Part shown: positions 1 to 13,000 of the stretch, in pieces
Layout of the letters: every line of letters begins with the position of its first letter
Position numbering within the stretch: the first letter of the stretch is position 1
Translations under genes and position numbers: made by a program
The notes under the pieces: generated by a model
The model's database searches: none
The model's input: the letters and a program-made list of their open reading frames with translations, nothing else
What the model was told of the DNA's origin: nothing
NCBI GenBank assembly: GCA_012064415.1
Contig: SSNU01000075.1
Location: 400,458 to 464,457 of the forward strand
Direction: 5' to 3'
DNA length: 64,000 nucleotides
Source: Gyrodactylus bullatarudis
Taxonomy: Eukaryota; Platyhelminthes; Monogenea; Gyrodactylidea; Gyrodactylidae

Positions 1-360
1 AACCTTATCAAGAATATTATTTGGTTCTGGACGAACGAATATTATAGTGATAAACGTTATATTTCGCCAGGTCTCTCCAGACTCTACAGCGGGTCAAATT
101 ACAAGCCAATCTGTAATTAGCGAGAAAAGGGAAAAATGCTCAGTGACTAAACGAAAGAGAAGAGAATCCACTTACAAATCGATGCATTTCTTTATAGACA
201 GAAAGTGAAATGAGAGATGAAACTCTCAACCCCTTGTTTCCTAAACGAGGTATAAAACCATCTCGTAGTATTTATATCTAATCCGAGGTAGAGTCTGGAG
301 AGACCCGGCAAAATATAACGTTTATCACTAAAATATTCGTTCTTTTTCTCTAAACTTTTT
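1..360. mobile_element. MITE with 52-bp terminal inverted repeats (family F)
   Basis: Positions 35-86 and 288-339 are near-perfect inverted repeats of each other, with only a few mismatches over 52 bp. The core of the repeat reads GTAGAGTCTGGAGAGACC on the right arm. No coding capacity is visible in the 200-bp interior. Single arms of the same family recur at 36636-36690, 43147-43195 and, degraded, at 49352-49430, so this is a dispersed family. The outer boundary is uncertain because similarity between copies extends past the arm, and the element may begin before the window. Confidence 0.7.
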
Positions 361-859
361 CAAGTTGTTTTACTGAATAAATTAATGTTTTTTCTATTAT
401 AATAGAGCTAAAAAGTAGTTAAATATCTAGAAAATCAGTCATTCCAAGCAATCAATTACGGGAGTTGAAGCCTTTTCATTGCTTAATATCTTGAAAGAAT
501 GATAGTTGAAATTTAATCACTTATCAGATCGGTATTGTTTTTAATTATTCTTTAGATACATAAAAGATTTGTTACAGATAAAATATTTGGTTAATGTTAA
601 GAATAGGTAGGTGTGTTTATCAATTATATATACGGCTTACTACTTGAAAGTAATTTTGACAATTTAAAGAAAACTACGAGATGAATAATAAAAAAAGTTA
701 TATTTAATCTTAAAAATTGTAAATATGAATAATTTCTTTAATAGTCTCTGTAAAAACTCTTCCTTTTTACTCTTGGAAGAACAAATATTCATCTAGATAG
801 CATTTTACTAAAGTTCTTTTCCTATTTCTTATTGTGTTTGTCAGTCTTTTATAAAGTTT

Positions 860-946
860 GTCAGTCGAGATAAATAATACTTAATTAGGGGGTAAATATT
901 CGTGTTTCAATAAAAATAAGATGTTTCAATTGAAATATTTTTACTG
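860..946. mobile_element. Half copy of Tc1-type MITE (family E)
   Basis: This stretch matches the right half of the complete MITE at 16694-16913, including the terminal ACTG followed by TA. The left end is not recognisable, so the copy is truncated or rearranged. Confidence 0.5.
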
Positions 947-2639
947 TAAATCCCAAAAATTTGATTCATCTATAAAGATTATAATAACAATCTTGTTCAT
1001 GGTTGAATGCTTCAGACCATGCTTTAACACGATTTCTTTTTGACGACCGTTCCGGGTATAGAACCATGGAAAAACACGTCCGGCACACGGATGATGGAGA
1101 AAAGTGTCTAGCAGCATTAACGGCCTGACCGAAATAATTTTCTATACTTAATAAAGGTGATCATCGATCAAGAACATTTTCCTGTTGCCATAAAAATAAC
1201 CGCAGATGTAGCAGAATTTGTCTTTATCATTTCGACAGGGAAAATTGCGGTTGTTCATTTTGAGAAGACGTGAATACAATGTTTCCTCAGTGCAAATTAC
1301 AATTATGATATTCCTATACAATAGATAATAGAAAATGATTGGCTCATATCAGAACCCAAGGACTATCCAATAAGAAGATAGAGGGGCTATTTTTGAAGGG
1401 AAGATGAAAAAAAAATATCCCAAAGATATCTTTTGAAAAACAATCCCTTTTTTTATTAACAATAATGGGATTGAAACCTGTTGATATACTGTCAAACGCA
1501 GACATGCAGTCTAGACAAAACATATTTTAAGCCTTATTTCATCAAATGAGGTGGCTTTTCAAAGGGTTGAAATATTTTCCAAAAATTTAATCATCAAGTT
1601 TATTCATGTGCAATAAATAAACCAATCAGGAAAGAGCAAGGATAAGAATATCAAAAAAGTTGGTATTAGCCAATAACTTCTGAAATTGAAACAATTTGAA
1701 TAAATATAAAGATTAGAATTTGTAGAGAATAAAATTTTCTACGAGATTGCCAAAAAAATTGGAATTATCTTTTTTCGTTACCGAGTTATTTAGATTTTGA
1801 CACAAAAAAATACCGTTATTTTTCAATTTTTTTTCGCAAATTTTTTTTCCCGCTTTAATTAGAGTCATGAACCTCTTGTATACCCATAATTTGGTAACCG
1901 TTAGATTCTTCATTTTGTCTTCTATCCAAAAGTGTGACTTCTGTTTCATATTAAGGTTCATTACCGGAAAAAATGAAATTTTTGAAGTGATAGTCTGAAA
2001 TTTTGTGCAAATTTGTGTTTCGGCCAATATCTCAGCTCGTGGGTGCTTTAGCACTATTTTAAGGTCAGATTCGTGATCAGCGTAAAAAATCTTATCTGAA
2101 TAAAATATTTTTTTCCACCACCCGTGTTATTATTATGAACAAATTATCAAATTTATTAGACAATCATTAACTTTTTAAAACATGAAAATAAAAAAGGAGC
2201 ACTCTCTGAATTAGAAAATACTGAGATTTTCAGAGAACATAAACTTAAAACTGTTATTGATAATTATAATTATCAGTTATCATAATAATGATATTTTTAC
2301 CTTTTAATATTGTATTTTCATCTTGATCCATCAAAAAATTTGTTGAAAAATCAAAATACAGAGTATACCGTTTTCAGATAGTTTGCAAAAGTTTATAAAT
2401 GAATTTTGAAAATATCCAATTAGATTTCATACTTTTACAATAAGAGAATAAACTTATCCAAATAGATTTCCTATTAGTCAAAAAATAATTTCAGGGGTGG
2501 GGGTTTTACAATTGGATTTTAAACTTATGAAAATGAATTTCAAAGATTTCAAATTAGGGGCTAAAGATTTACAGTTAGACAGTAAGAAAATCCAAAAGAA
2601 ACATGAATAAATATAACTGAAATTCATTTTAAGGTCAAA

Positions 2640-2941
2640 TATTATTATCGTCTAATTTTGATCCTGAATATCAATATTTAACTGCTTCAAATTTTTGAAA
2701 TCGATAAAAATTTTGGATTTGAAAGTTGAAAAAGTGGAAATTTGAAACATTTCCAAAATTCCAAAAACGGCTCAATTTTGGTCAGATTTAATTTTTTTCG
2801 AAAATTTTTTTGGTTTTCAAAACTAATCAGCTCATTTCATAGTTGAATCCAAAAAAATAAATTTTCTCCTGACTTTCTGGATAAAAAAATTGAGTTTTTT
2901 GTAAAAATAGGAAATTCTCATCTTCATGTCAACTAGCTTTA
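2640..2941 (-). repeat. Foldback family A, single arm
   Basis: The block contains the family A modules in the order seen in the complete copy at 9626-10360: the 'gatcctgaatatcaata' module, then an 'aagtggaaatttg' module, then a 'cctgactttct' module. It ends in the family terminus, TTCATGTCAACTAGCTTTA. The partner arm is missing. Confidence 0.6.
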
Positions 2942-3776
2942 GATTGGATTATACGCAGATATCTTTATTTTTACAATATTATAATTCTTTAATCGATTGT
3001 CAACTCATAGAATGGGTTTATCAGAGGAATAATCCTCTTATCGAGTTTCTTTGGATCAAGATTAATTATTGAGAAAAGCTATTCCAGACCGTACGAAATT
3101 TTTCTCTTATTTGGGGTTATCATACTTTTGACTTGTGAACCAAAAATTAACCTTTTTACTGTCCCTTTTCGAAATTAAAATCATACTTGTGAGTAGGGTA
3201 TTTTTTTATTAACCTTAAATTTTCTGAGCAAAAATAATATTTTCATTTTATAAACATTCATTGGAAGAGCTTTTTAGGCTGAAGAATTCACCATGCTTGG
3301 TTGGTCTGATGATCAATTAAACCAGGAAAAATGAGCATCTTAGGCCTAGTAATGACGCCTCCTCAATTCAAGAGCAAGAAGGTGTATCCTATTTTTTTAC
3401 ATTGGAATTTGAATAAAATCAAGTGGTTACATTAAATTATTTATTCTTAAAACAATTTCAATCTCGTATTATTGGATAATTTTTCTTCACATTGACATAG
3501 ATTATTATAATCATTGAAAGATTTCAACAATGTTTCGTTTCGTTTCTGCCGAGAGAAACCCAGGCTTGGAAGCTCTTCAATTTTCAGCCAACCCTATTCG
3601 ATTTAGTGATAATCGGCCTATTAAAGATAGTTCATTTCTCTACAATAAATTCTTGCTATTAAAAACTGTTTTTTGGTTCATATATCATAGAAAAAATAAA
3701 TTTATATTGATACAGGTCAAGGATTGAATGCTCTATTTATAAGGAGGGGAGGGGTGTCTGTGGGAGGAAAACTCTT

Positions 3777-4012
3777 TCAATGTTGAAAAGCAGTGCTATT
3801 TCTGCGAGAGGAAGAATTGTGGAAGAAATCGGAGACTGATCTTTTGAAGTTACTACGAATGACTTCTAGTTTTGTGGTGCTCGTTGTGATGATATGTCCG
3901 GTATCATCGTGGTATATTGACTTTTCAACGGGAATAATGCGAGACAATTCATTGATATTTCCACTAGACGCCATCATGGTGTAGTCATGAGAACGATGCA
4001 TACCTTCAGATG
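3777..4012 (-). CDS. Gene 1 terminal coding exon
   Basis: The acceptor is ttttctttag followed by CATCTGAAGG. The exon contributes two bases that complete the serine codon begun by exon 4640-4302, then 77 codons and TGA. The peptide includes MHRSHDYTMMASSGNINEL and a basic, serine-rich tail ending RRNSTAFQH. The reading frame has balanced codon use compared with the AT-rich flanks. The 3' untranslated region presumably continues below 3777. Confidence 0.65.
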
Positions 4013-7000
4013 CTAAAGAAAATTTAAAGCAATTAAAGCAAATTTCAACTTCTCTATCATCTAAAATTGGAAGAGAAGAGACCTGTTCGGCATAGATTGA
4101 CTATAATTTGCTACCTGACTATTTTTCTTCTAGTTTTTATTTTAAACTAAATGGTTTTTTATTCTAATCTGAATCTACAAAATTTTTATCGAGGTCTACA
4201 CCTAGTTAAAATGAAGATGGGAATTCATAATTCACTCATGATCTATAGATGGGCTAACGGATACAAGTTTGTACAATTAATTTGAAATACATTTGGCTTA
4301 CAAGCACGGCTTGATTGAGTGATATTTTCTAAAGACTTTCGACAACGACTTATTAGGCCATTGAATGGATTACGCTTCCTTTTGATATCATCAACTTCTG
4401 ACTGTTTTACGGAAAGGCGTGAGGCTGATTGGGATAGGCTTTTAGTTTTTGGAGAAATCCCAATGGGAAATCGTTGAAATTTCATATTGTCTGAATGTGG
4501 ATGAAACTGTTTTAGGCGTCGAATGCTGGTCACCCGGCATGACTGATTCGATGTGTGCGAATTTGAACTGGTTACTGCTGATTCATCATTGAATTGGAGA
4601 GGTGAGTCACAAGAGCTTGGCTCTCTTCTGACCAGGTCAACTAGGAAAATAAAATCTTTTCACTACTCACTCAGGTAGCAAAGAGTCATATAATCAAAAA
4701 CTTGTCTATTCTGTGTTTAAAATTGAGATCTTAGTTTTAAAATTTCCTCATAATTTTATATAACTACTTAAAAGTAAACTCACAAATTATTTTCTGTTTC
4801 TTGGATATATCTCGAATCATATTTGAACTGTAGTTGAGATCATGTTCTATTCTCACCGTATCTTGTTTAAGATTTATCTAAAGTTAATTGTAAAATATTT
4901 AAAAACATAAATGTTTCTGTGCTCATACGAAAATTAATTAGGACATTTTATGTCATTGGCATTTCTTTCTGTTCTGAGTTCATCTTACAGAGAATGATTA
5001 CACTGATTTCGAATTCGAATTCATTTTTAAAAGCCAACCTATCATTTCAAATATAATAGTGGTTAAAATTGGCATTTTTCGTTTCTGAAAATATTTATCC
5101 CCAGTGTAGATTCTACACAATAGAACAGGTGATTGGATCATTGAAATCTACAGCTATTGTTTTACGTAAGAGCAAATAAATGTTCAAAATAACATTCTAA
5201 ATACTTGAGTGCATTTTCAAAAAAATTACCCTTCTTTAGGGAACCTTATTTAGAATCAATGGATAACTATTTTTAGTTACTTATTAACAAGGGATATCAA
5301 TTTGCTGTATAGATTAAATTTCTAATTGAAAAATAGTTTGTAATTGCCCATATACTGATGAAATAAAAAAACTCTTAAATATGTACTTTAAAAGGGTTTA
5401 TCTAACTATAAATACTAAATATATTTAATTAATGATCTAGAGGAAGATATGAACGAGGACTGAGCATTAAAAGGAAAAGTACTAAAGAGTTGTCATTGAC
5501 AACAGGAATATTTACTCTGACAAATTGGGGAGCAACCTCTTCCGGGATACGCATTTCTTCACTCAACTCTTTGTTAAATTCATCAAGAAAGATGGAAGTC
5601 TACCTTTCAGCTAGAAGAAAAAACTAAATCCCTTGCAATTATCGAATATTTTTGAGTAACAAGTATCGATATCTCTTAATTACAATCAAATCTCAAGTGT
5701 CACAAATTGAAAATTTGGCGCCAATAGATTTTGCAAATTTTCAATATCTAGCCTGGAATGAATTCTTTAGGAGAAATCGAATGATGTATAAAACATATGG
5801 TCCGAAATCTATTTATGAACTGGCTGCAATAGAAACAAGGATTTTGTATTAAAATTAGGGTTATTTAGGGAAATAATAGTGGTTGACAGAGGTATTTTGA
5901 AAAATGCCATGAAATTTTTCAATTTTTTTCTAAATCTCTATCTTGATGCAAGTTTGCTTAGTTTTTGTCTTGATATCTCAATTCAAGGGATTACGAAAAA
6001 AACATTAGAAAAAGTCAATGGATCCAAGTGTATTCAACAAATTTTTCACAAAATTTTTTCTGCCTCAGATCTGAATCTCTTTTTCTTTGGCCGTCCTCGC
6101 TGAGAATTCTTGTCTTTACCTATCAAATCTGTTTCCGCGAGTTTATTTATGTCGCTGTAGATCAATTCATTGCCGTACATTTTGATCATTTCATTTACTT
6201 TGAAATGTTTCGCGACCATATGCTCGAATGGTTTTGATAAATGAATATAAGTGGCAATGATATGTGCGCACGGAATTCCGTTATGCTAACCGAATTCGCA
6301 CGAGCATTTATTGTTACCAATGTCAACGTTCCTATATACCTTATTCGAAAGATCTTGACCAACACGGAAATGTTGCTCGTTAACAGATGGGAAAACATCC
6401 AAGGTCCGTGCAATCTCAAGAATCTTATCGAAAATCTTTGTGAAATAATCTGTGTATAGCTCATTTGTTTGTGCATAGCGGCACTTAGGAAAAGCATGTT
6501 CTGCCCAATTTGAAGGATCGATTTCCTCTAAGTAATCACTGATTACTAATCAGCCACAGAGGAGTTTTTGAGACGAATTTGGGTGTCAAATTCTCGCGAA
6601 ATAAGCAAACTTACATCAAAATAGAGATTTAGAAAAAAATTGAAATTTAATGGCATTTTTCAAAAATATTCCGGTGTGTCACGGCATTTTTCAAAATAGT
6701 GTCAGAAACTGATGGCATTTTTCAATAAAAAGTGGTGTGTCCCGGCATTTTTCAAAATAACCCTGTCAACCACTATTATTTCCCTAAATAACCCTTAAAA
6801 TAGCTGAATTTGATTTTGGCCATTTTTTCTCATGATAGAAGCTAAAATATTTTTCTCCCAATTATTTTCAATATATAAATAAGTCTTATGGGTCAACTAT
6901 TTCAAAATCCACAAAATCTTCGATGACTACTTAAAAGTAATTATATCAAATTTGAGAGATTTATGACAAAAAATGAAACTTTGACACTATCTTGACCACT

Positions 7001-10000
7001 TTAATAATTTTGGATGAAGATTTAAACAGTTCGAACTAAAAATTCATTCTGAACCACATTTTTAACCAGGGAAAATTAAATTGAGCATATTAGAATTGAA
7101 AAATCTATCCCTATTGAACAGGTCTCATGAACTAAATCTAAAGTTTCGTTATGGTATTTATAAATTAAAGCGTAGTTTTGATAAAAGTTATAGGATTAAT
7201 CCCAGGAATGGTCCCATGGAAACTTTTTTCTCCGAAATTCACCTCTAAAGAAATTTTTTCCAAAATTCACGCCAAAAATTTCCAAAATTCAAACCAAAAA
7301 TTTTTTAAAAATACCCTTTTTTCAGCGCTTGATGTTTTACGGCTTATGCATGGTCTTCCATATTTTATCCTTGAATTTCCGACTCCATCAGATTTTCGAC
7401 GTCACGGAGCATGATAATCTCCGAATAAGCTGCTTTCAAGGAGATTATTTTGTATTCATACATTTAAAAAAAACGTCTAACTTTTTTTATTAATAGGGAT
7501 ATTCATTAATTTTTGCAAACTACAAGGACATTGGAGTTTGGTGAAGTTAACAACTTTTCTTATTTCACTATTTCGATCTTGAGAAACAAGAAATAAATCT
7601 TCTTTAAGGATAGCAAAAATTTATAAGAACCCTGGTATTTTCCATTAAAGGTTCTATATAAGGAGTAAGTTCACTTTCAATCTTTCTGAAACTTATGTTG
7701 CAAAAAGAATTTGAATCATTCAAGTTACACCATTCAATAAGAGGGGAATTTTGTAAGGAGAATAATTGATTCGAGGTAAAGAGTTTAAATTTTCATTGGG
7801 GTGATTTTTGGAAAAAAAATTTTCTTGGGGTGATTAACCCAAAGTTATATTGGTCAAACTAGTAGAAATTTAAAAATATCAATCAAAGAACACAAAGCAG
7901 TTATTTCCCGGCTTAGTCAATGACTATTAGTCATCATTGAGATAAAAAATTTCATTTATTTTTAAATATTTATTTTACAAATTTGTATCACATTGTGAAT
8001 ATACCCAGAATAAAGGCTTCAATGGCGAAGTGAACATTGACCAGTTTTGGATTTAGTTTCTTGGCAAAAGAAGAAAGTTAAATTACATTTATATTACTTT
8101 ATCCTTCTTCTAATTTTCAACAATTTATTATCATAGGTCAAACTCTTGCATTCTCTAATCTGACTGGACAAAACTGATAGTAATGGAATCATGAAAGTCG
8201 AAACGTTTGGAAAATCCTACTATGGTAACCCAAGTTTTAATGAACCGTATTATAGTTTTTAGATCCTGTGTTACTGAATCCAAAAGTTCTTATGTTTAAA
8301 TCATAAATTCCCATCCTCAGATAAGCTACATCTTTATTACAATCTGTAGTTCGATAATTTTATTAATCCAATTGAAGAATGAAATCATCGAAAAGTGTAC
8401 CAGTTTAATCAGCTGTATTTTTACATAGACATCTTTTGGAATAATTAAAATCTTTTCACCTGTATCTTTTTATTTATTGGAAGTTAAAAAAATATGGCAA
8501 TTTGTTATCAATACAAAAAAATACGATTTTGTCTGAAATAAGAGTAATATTGAATATTTTTTTAGTAGGACAGTATATTTCCGATTCTATAAGCTTAATA
8601 CTATGTTTGTATTCAGATTTTGAACTACAGTTGGTTATGATATTCTACTTTTGAACAATTAAAACTAAATTATCCTTATATACTATAAATTAGACTTGGA
8701 TGATAATTTGCAAAATTACTTAAATCGCCCATCGATATGATGAATTTAATCTTCAAGTATTTCAATATTATCTTATTAATATTCGCTTCAAAATACCTTT
8801 TCCATGCTTCTAAAGGAATAAACAAAAATATTCAAATTTAAAACGTTTTTTAATGTTTATTATTCATAATTTCAACTTGAATTCACATTATTTCTCCATG
8901 AAAAGTTGCAAAAATGAATTAAATCGAATTTAAATTGTTTTTCAATAGTTAAAGAAAGATTTTTCTCTTATTTTAAATGAATATTCCAATTTTGATCGGT
9001 CAAAAAATATTTAAGTTTGAAAATTTTTACAATTTTGTTTATTCCAGAAGCATTTTGAAGCGAAATTTGGTGGTATTATATTAAAATACTTGAAGATTAG
9101 TTTTTTTATATCGATGGGTGATTTAAGTAATTTTGAAAAATTTCATTCAAGTCTACAATATATAAGAAAGAATCGGAAAAAGAACCTGTTTCTAAGCAAG
9201 AGTTTTCAAGAGGCCAAGTATACCAGATCAACCTAGATAGCAATTGAGACCTCAATCTATAATATTAAGAATGTGATTAAAAAATATGCAAATTTTTAGA
9301 TTTTTTAGCAGTAAATTTTTTCAAACCATGTGTGATTAATAATCACTGATTGATGAATTTCGTATTTCTCTTATAACAAAATACATGATAGAAATTAGAA
9401 CAGGGGAATGTCAATCCCGAAAGAGTCTCAAATATATCGCCATAAAAAATCGCAGACTCAAACTCGTCAGAAGAGTTCATGTCCCCATCGCTCGGGTTGA
9501 TATACTTTTTTGTAGTTTTTATCAAGTATTTTAAGCATGATCTATGGTGACTTTTAGTCTCTAATTGGATGCGGAGAAGTAACACATCTTGTCTCAGAGA
9601 TAAGACTCAGCTAATAAATTTTTAAACTAAACCTAGTTGACATGAAGATGAGAATTTACTCTTTTTACAAAAAACCAATCTTTTTTTCCGTAAAGTCAGG
9701 AAAAAAAAATATTTTTCCAATTCCATAATAAAATAAGTTGTGGAAATTTAGAAAATTTACTGAAAAAATTCAATCTAACCAAAATTAGACCATTTTTCGA
9801 ATTTCATGAAATTTCCACTTTTTCAACTTTTGAGCTCAAAATTTTTATCGATTTCAAAGTTTTGAAGCAGTTAATTGCAGTTATTCGAGATCAGCATAAG
9901 AAAAAAGAATTCGAATTCAGATGCAAAAATTCGTCATTATGGTGGGAAATCGAAAAATTTTAATTTATTTGAGTTAAGTCTTCTTCGAGATTGGCTTTGA

Positions 10001-13000
10001 GCTGAGCTACCGAATTTAGTTTATTGATTATCACTGATTTAAAAGATTAACTTTTTCAGTTAACAGTTGATTCCTTTCTACCTCCGCAGCCGAATTCGAA
10101 TTCTTTGTCCAATTGCGATCTCAAATTTCTTCTGCTTCAAATCTTTGAATTCAATAGTTAAAAAAGTGGAAATTTGGAACATTCTCGAAATTCGAAAAAC
10201 CGCTTAATTTTGGTTAGATTGAATTTTTTCTGAATTTTTTTCAAATTTCCACAACTTATTGGAATTTGAAAAATAAATTATTCCCTGACTTTCCGAGAAA
10301 AATATTGAGTTTTTTGTAAAAATAGTAAATTCTCTTCTTCATGTCGATTAGGTTTAGTAAAGAAACATTCCAAATATGTATGTCAGGCATAGACGCGTCC
10401 CCTTTATTGGGACCGGGGTCGTGAGCATTCAAAGATCAACTCCTCATATCTTTTAAATACCTGATTTTAGGAGATTGTCTAGAAATAGTAACCCTAATTG
10501 TCTCTTTTTAAATAAGATTACTGTAGTTTTTTAGGAATGAAAATTTTTGAATAATTCTGAACGAACTTTGTAAACTTTCTAAAAGAAATTCCCTTTTTTA
10601 GACGAACCATAAATTTTTTGTCGTAAAGTTTGAAAACAACTTAGACATACCCAATAAACGAGATTCAAATCAGGAACGATCAAAACTTTATTAAAAATTC
10701 TTCCCCAGAGAGGAAAAAGTTTGATTTTCTCTAAGGAAAAAGTACAACTTTTTGAAAAACATTTTTTTTATTTTCCCTCTTGCAGAAAACATGCATCAAA
10801 AGTGAGGGTGAGATTAGAAATACACCCTCCCTCTAGAAAAAACATTCCGACCTGCTTCGAAGTTAACCAACATCCGTTCTTACACTCTTCTGTTAGCCCT
10901 CTTCTACAAAAATTTGTATTTTAATTATATATTTTCAATTTACTTAAATTTTATACAAATAATTTCTTCTTCAAAGTGTAAAGAAATATCTTGAACTTTT
11001 ACAAGTTTACATATATATACCTTGTCTCAGTTTCTCTGTTATAAAAGGAATACCAGCCTTGAAACTAATTCGAATGTACTCTAACCATAGTTTAACAGAA
11101 GGAAGATGAATAACAAAAATTCTTGAACGAGATAAAGAAAATTGAGTACACTGAATCACAGCTGAAGCTAACTGTTAAGACTCCAATCAATATCCTCGAT
11201 GAATTTGGGATTTTATGATTCATCAAGGTATCGAAATTTTCTAAAGATTTTTGGAGACCAACATAAAAAATTAATTTTCTTAATTTCGAGTTATCGCAAT
11301 TTTCATTTTATAAGATAAGTTAGTCGAATTTGATTTTTGTTAATTTCAAATTTATTTTTAAACTCAAGCAAAGATTTTATTACATTAAACTGTTTGAAAA
11401 TCAAGCAATTTTACCAAGGAAAAGCTACATAATTTAATAGGGAATTCCATGGCCAGACATTAGACACATAGATACAACGAGGAATTCATACATGAAAGTT
11501 GGGGGAAATGTTATTTTTAATTAACTCTCAAGAAATCGTGTGAAAACATTCTAATTCTTGAGATGAAATGGAAATAGGATAAAAGGTAAGATTTCATGTG
11601 AAAATTTCTTAGCAAAAATTAATTTCCAGGATGTAGTTAATTCCCAGGTTTCAAGTATTTTCACTAGAAAAATCTGAAACAACCAAGATGTGTTCTTTAA
11701 ATTGATTCTTTAGTTTGGTCTGCGTGTGGCCGATATTTGAATCTTGATAAGGATCTTTTTATGTCGGAAAGAATTAATGAATAGTGATTGAATACCGGCC
11801 ACTATCAAAAGCCAGTGGGCTGATAATCCAGATCAAATCATAGACTTTAATGTACAAAATAGGATTTTTACGTCAGATATAAATATTGGAAATTTTAATG
11901 TTTTCTTAATGTTTTGATTTGACACAAAAGGTTTTAAGTATCTCAGGTTTATTGAAAAATCTCACGCCAGAAGAAGAATACGACATGTATTCGAAATATT
12001 GTGTGAGTCCAAACTATTTTTATCAGGGTAATCTAAATTTTTTAAATTCTAATCTTAATTTTAATTTTCCTTCAAGGGATAATTATATTATCAGAGTTAT
12101 TACTCTAGTAATTCCGATTACTATAACAATCACTATACCTTTTTTTAAGAAATAATACTACTTTTTCTACAGATTGACCAATACAAGCCAGAAGACATCA
12201 TAATCAGGTAACAAGTTAAAAACGTTATGGTCAATCTATGCCGAACAGCTCCCGAATAAACAATTTTTCTCAATGATGCAAGCCTATCTGTGTATATGGA
12301 AAAAAGTCAAGTAATGAGCGTTCCAAAATGTTTACAAGGCTTCACAATGGGAATACATATAAATATTCAAATTTACTATGGTTGGTAAGAATTGACCTTG
12401 AATCTGTACTAGGTCTTCATCTCATTGTTGGAAAACCTTCCTAAATTAATAACCAAGTTACAACTTGTTTAATACAATCTGTAGCAATATAATACATGTT
12501 TAACTGAAAAATTTGTGATTGAAATGTACTTTTTTATGGGTAGAGTTTTGTTAAATTGAAATATGTTTGCTATCTAAAGTTGGTTGGTTCAAAGGTCATT
12601 TCCCTAATTGTCTTTATCTTGTGCCGTCTGATCATCCCCAATTCAAATCTCTCGAACCTTTTCTTAAGATCAAAATTTCCAAATCAAAAGATGTGACTGA
12701 AAATGGATTTAATCCCCTTTCTCAACTCTAAATTTGATGAATTCTTAGTAATGGTCTAAATCAGTTACAGCGAAAATCCCCCTTGTCTAATCTAGTTTCA
12801 GTTTCGATCAGTTTCATTCAAATCAAATTCATTCTAATCAGTCCCATTACTTATCGCACAACCTAATAATTATAGTTTACGTTAGAGAAATCCGAAAAAT
12901 CCCAGAAACTTTGATAAATAACCAAGATTAGTAAAATCTACTTATTAGTAAACCTAATTGACATGAATGAGAATTTCCTATTTAAACAAAAATCTCAACA

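Larger units (their letters stand above)
361..3420. other. Non-coding, repeat-derived DNA downstream of gene 1
   Basis: No supported gene is present. Positions 860-946 are half of a Tc1-type MITE and 2640-2941 are one arm of foldback family A; both are listed separately. Positions 1020-1140 are noticeably less AT-rich than their surroundings, but I see no gene there. An open frame on the minus strand at 1713-2054 lacks splice signals and family motifs. Confidence 0.5.

Noticed and set aside
1713..2054. 113-codon minus-strand frame
   Set aside because: No motif, no matching splice sites, and AT-rich codon use like the background.
3530..3727. 65-codon plus-strand frame starting MFRFVSAERNPGLEALQF
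   Set aside because: It has a good ATG context and fair codon use, but it ends within 200 bp, lies opposite the presumed 3' untranslated region of gene 1, and has no recognisable motif or splice site.
6028..6497. Other open frames overlapping the MULE remnant
   Set aside because: They are shadows of the minus-strand transposase frame that carries the SWIM motif.
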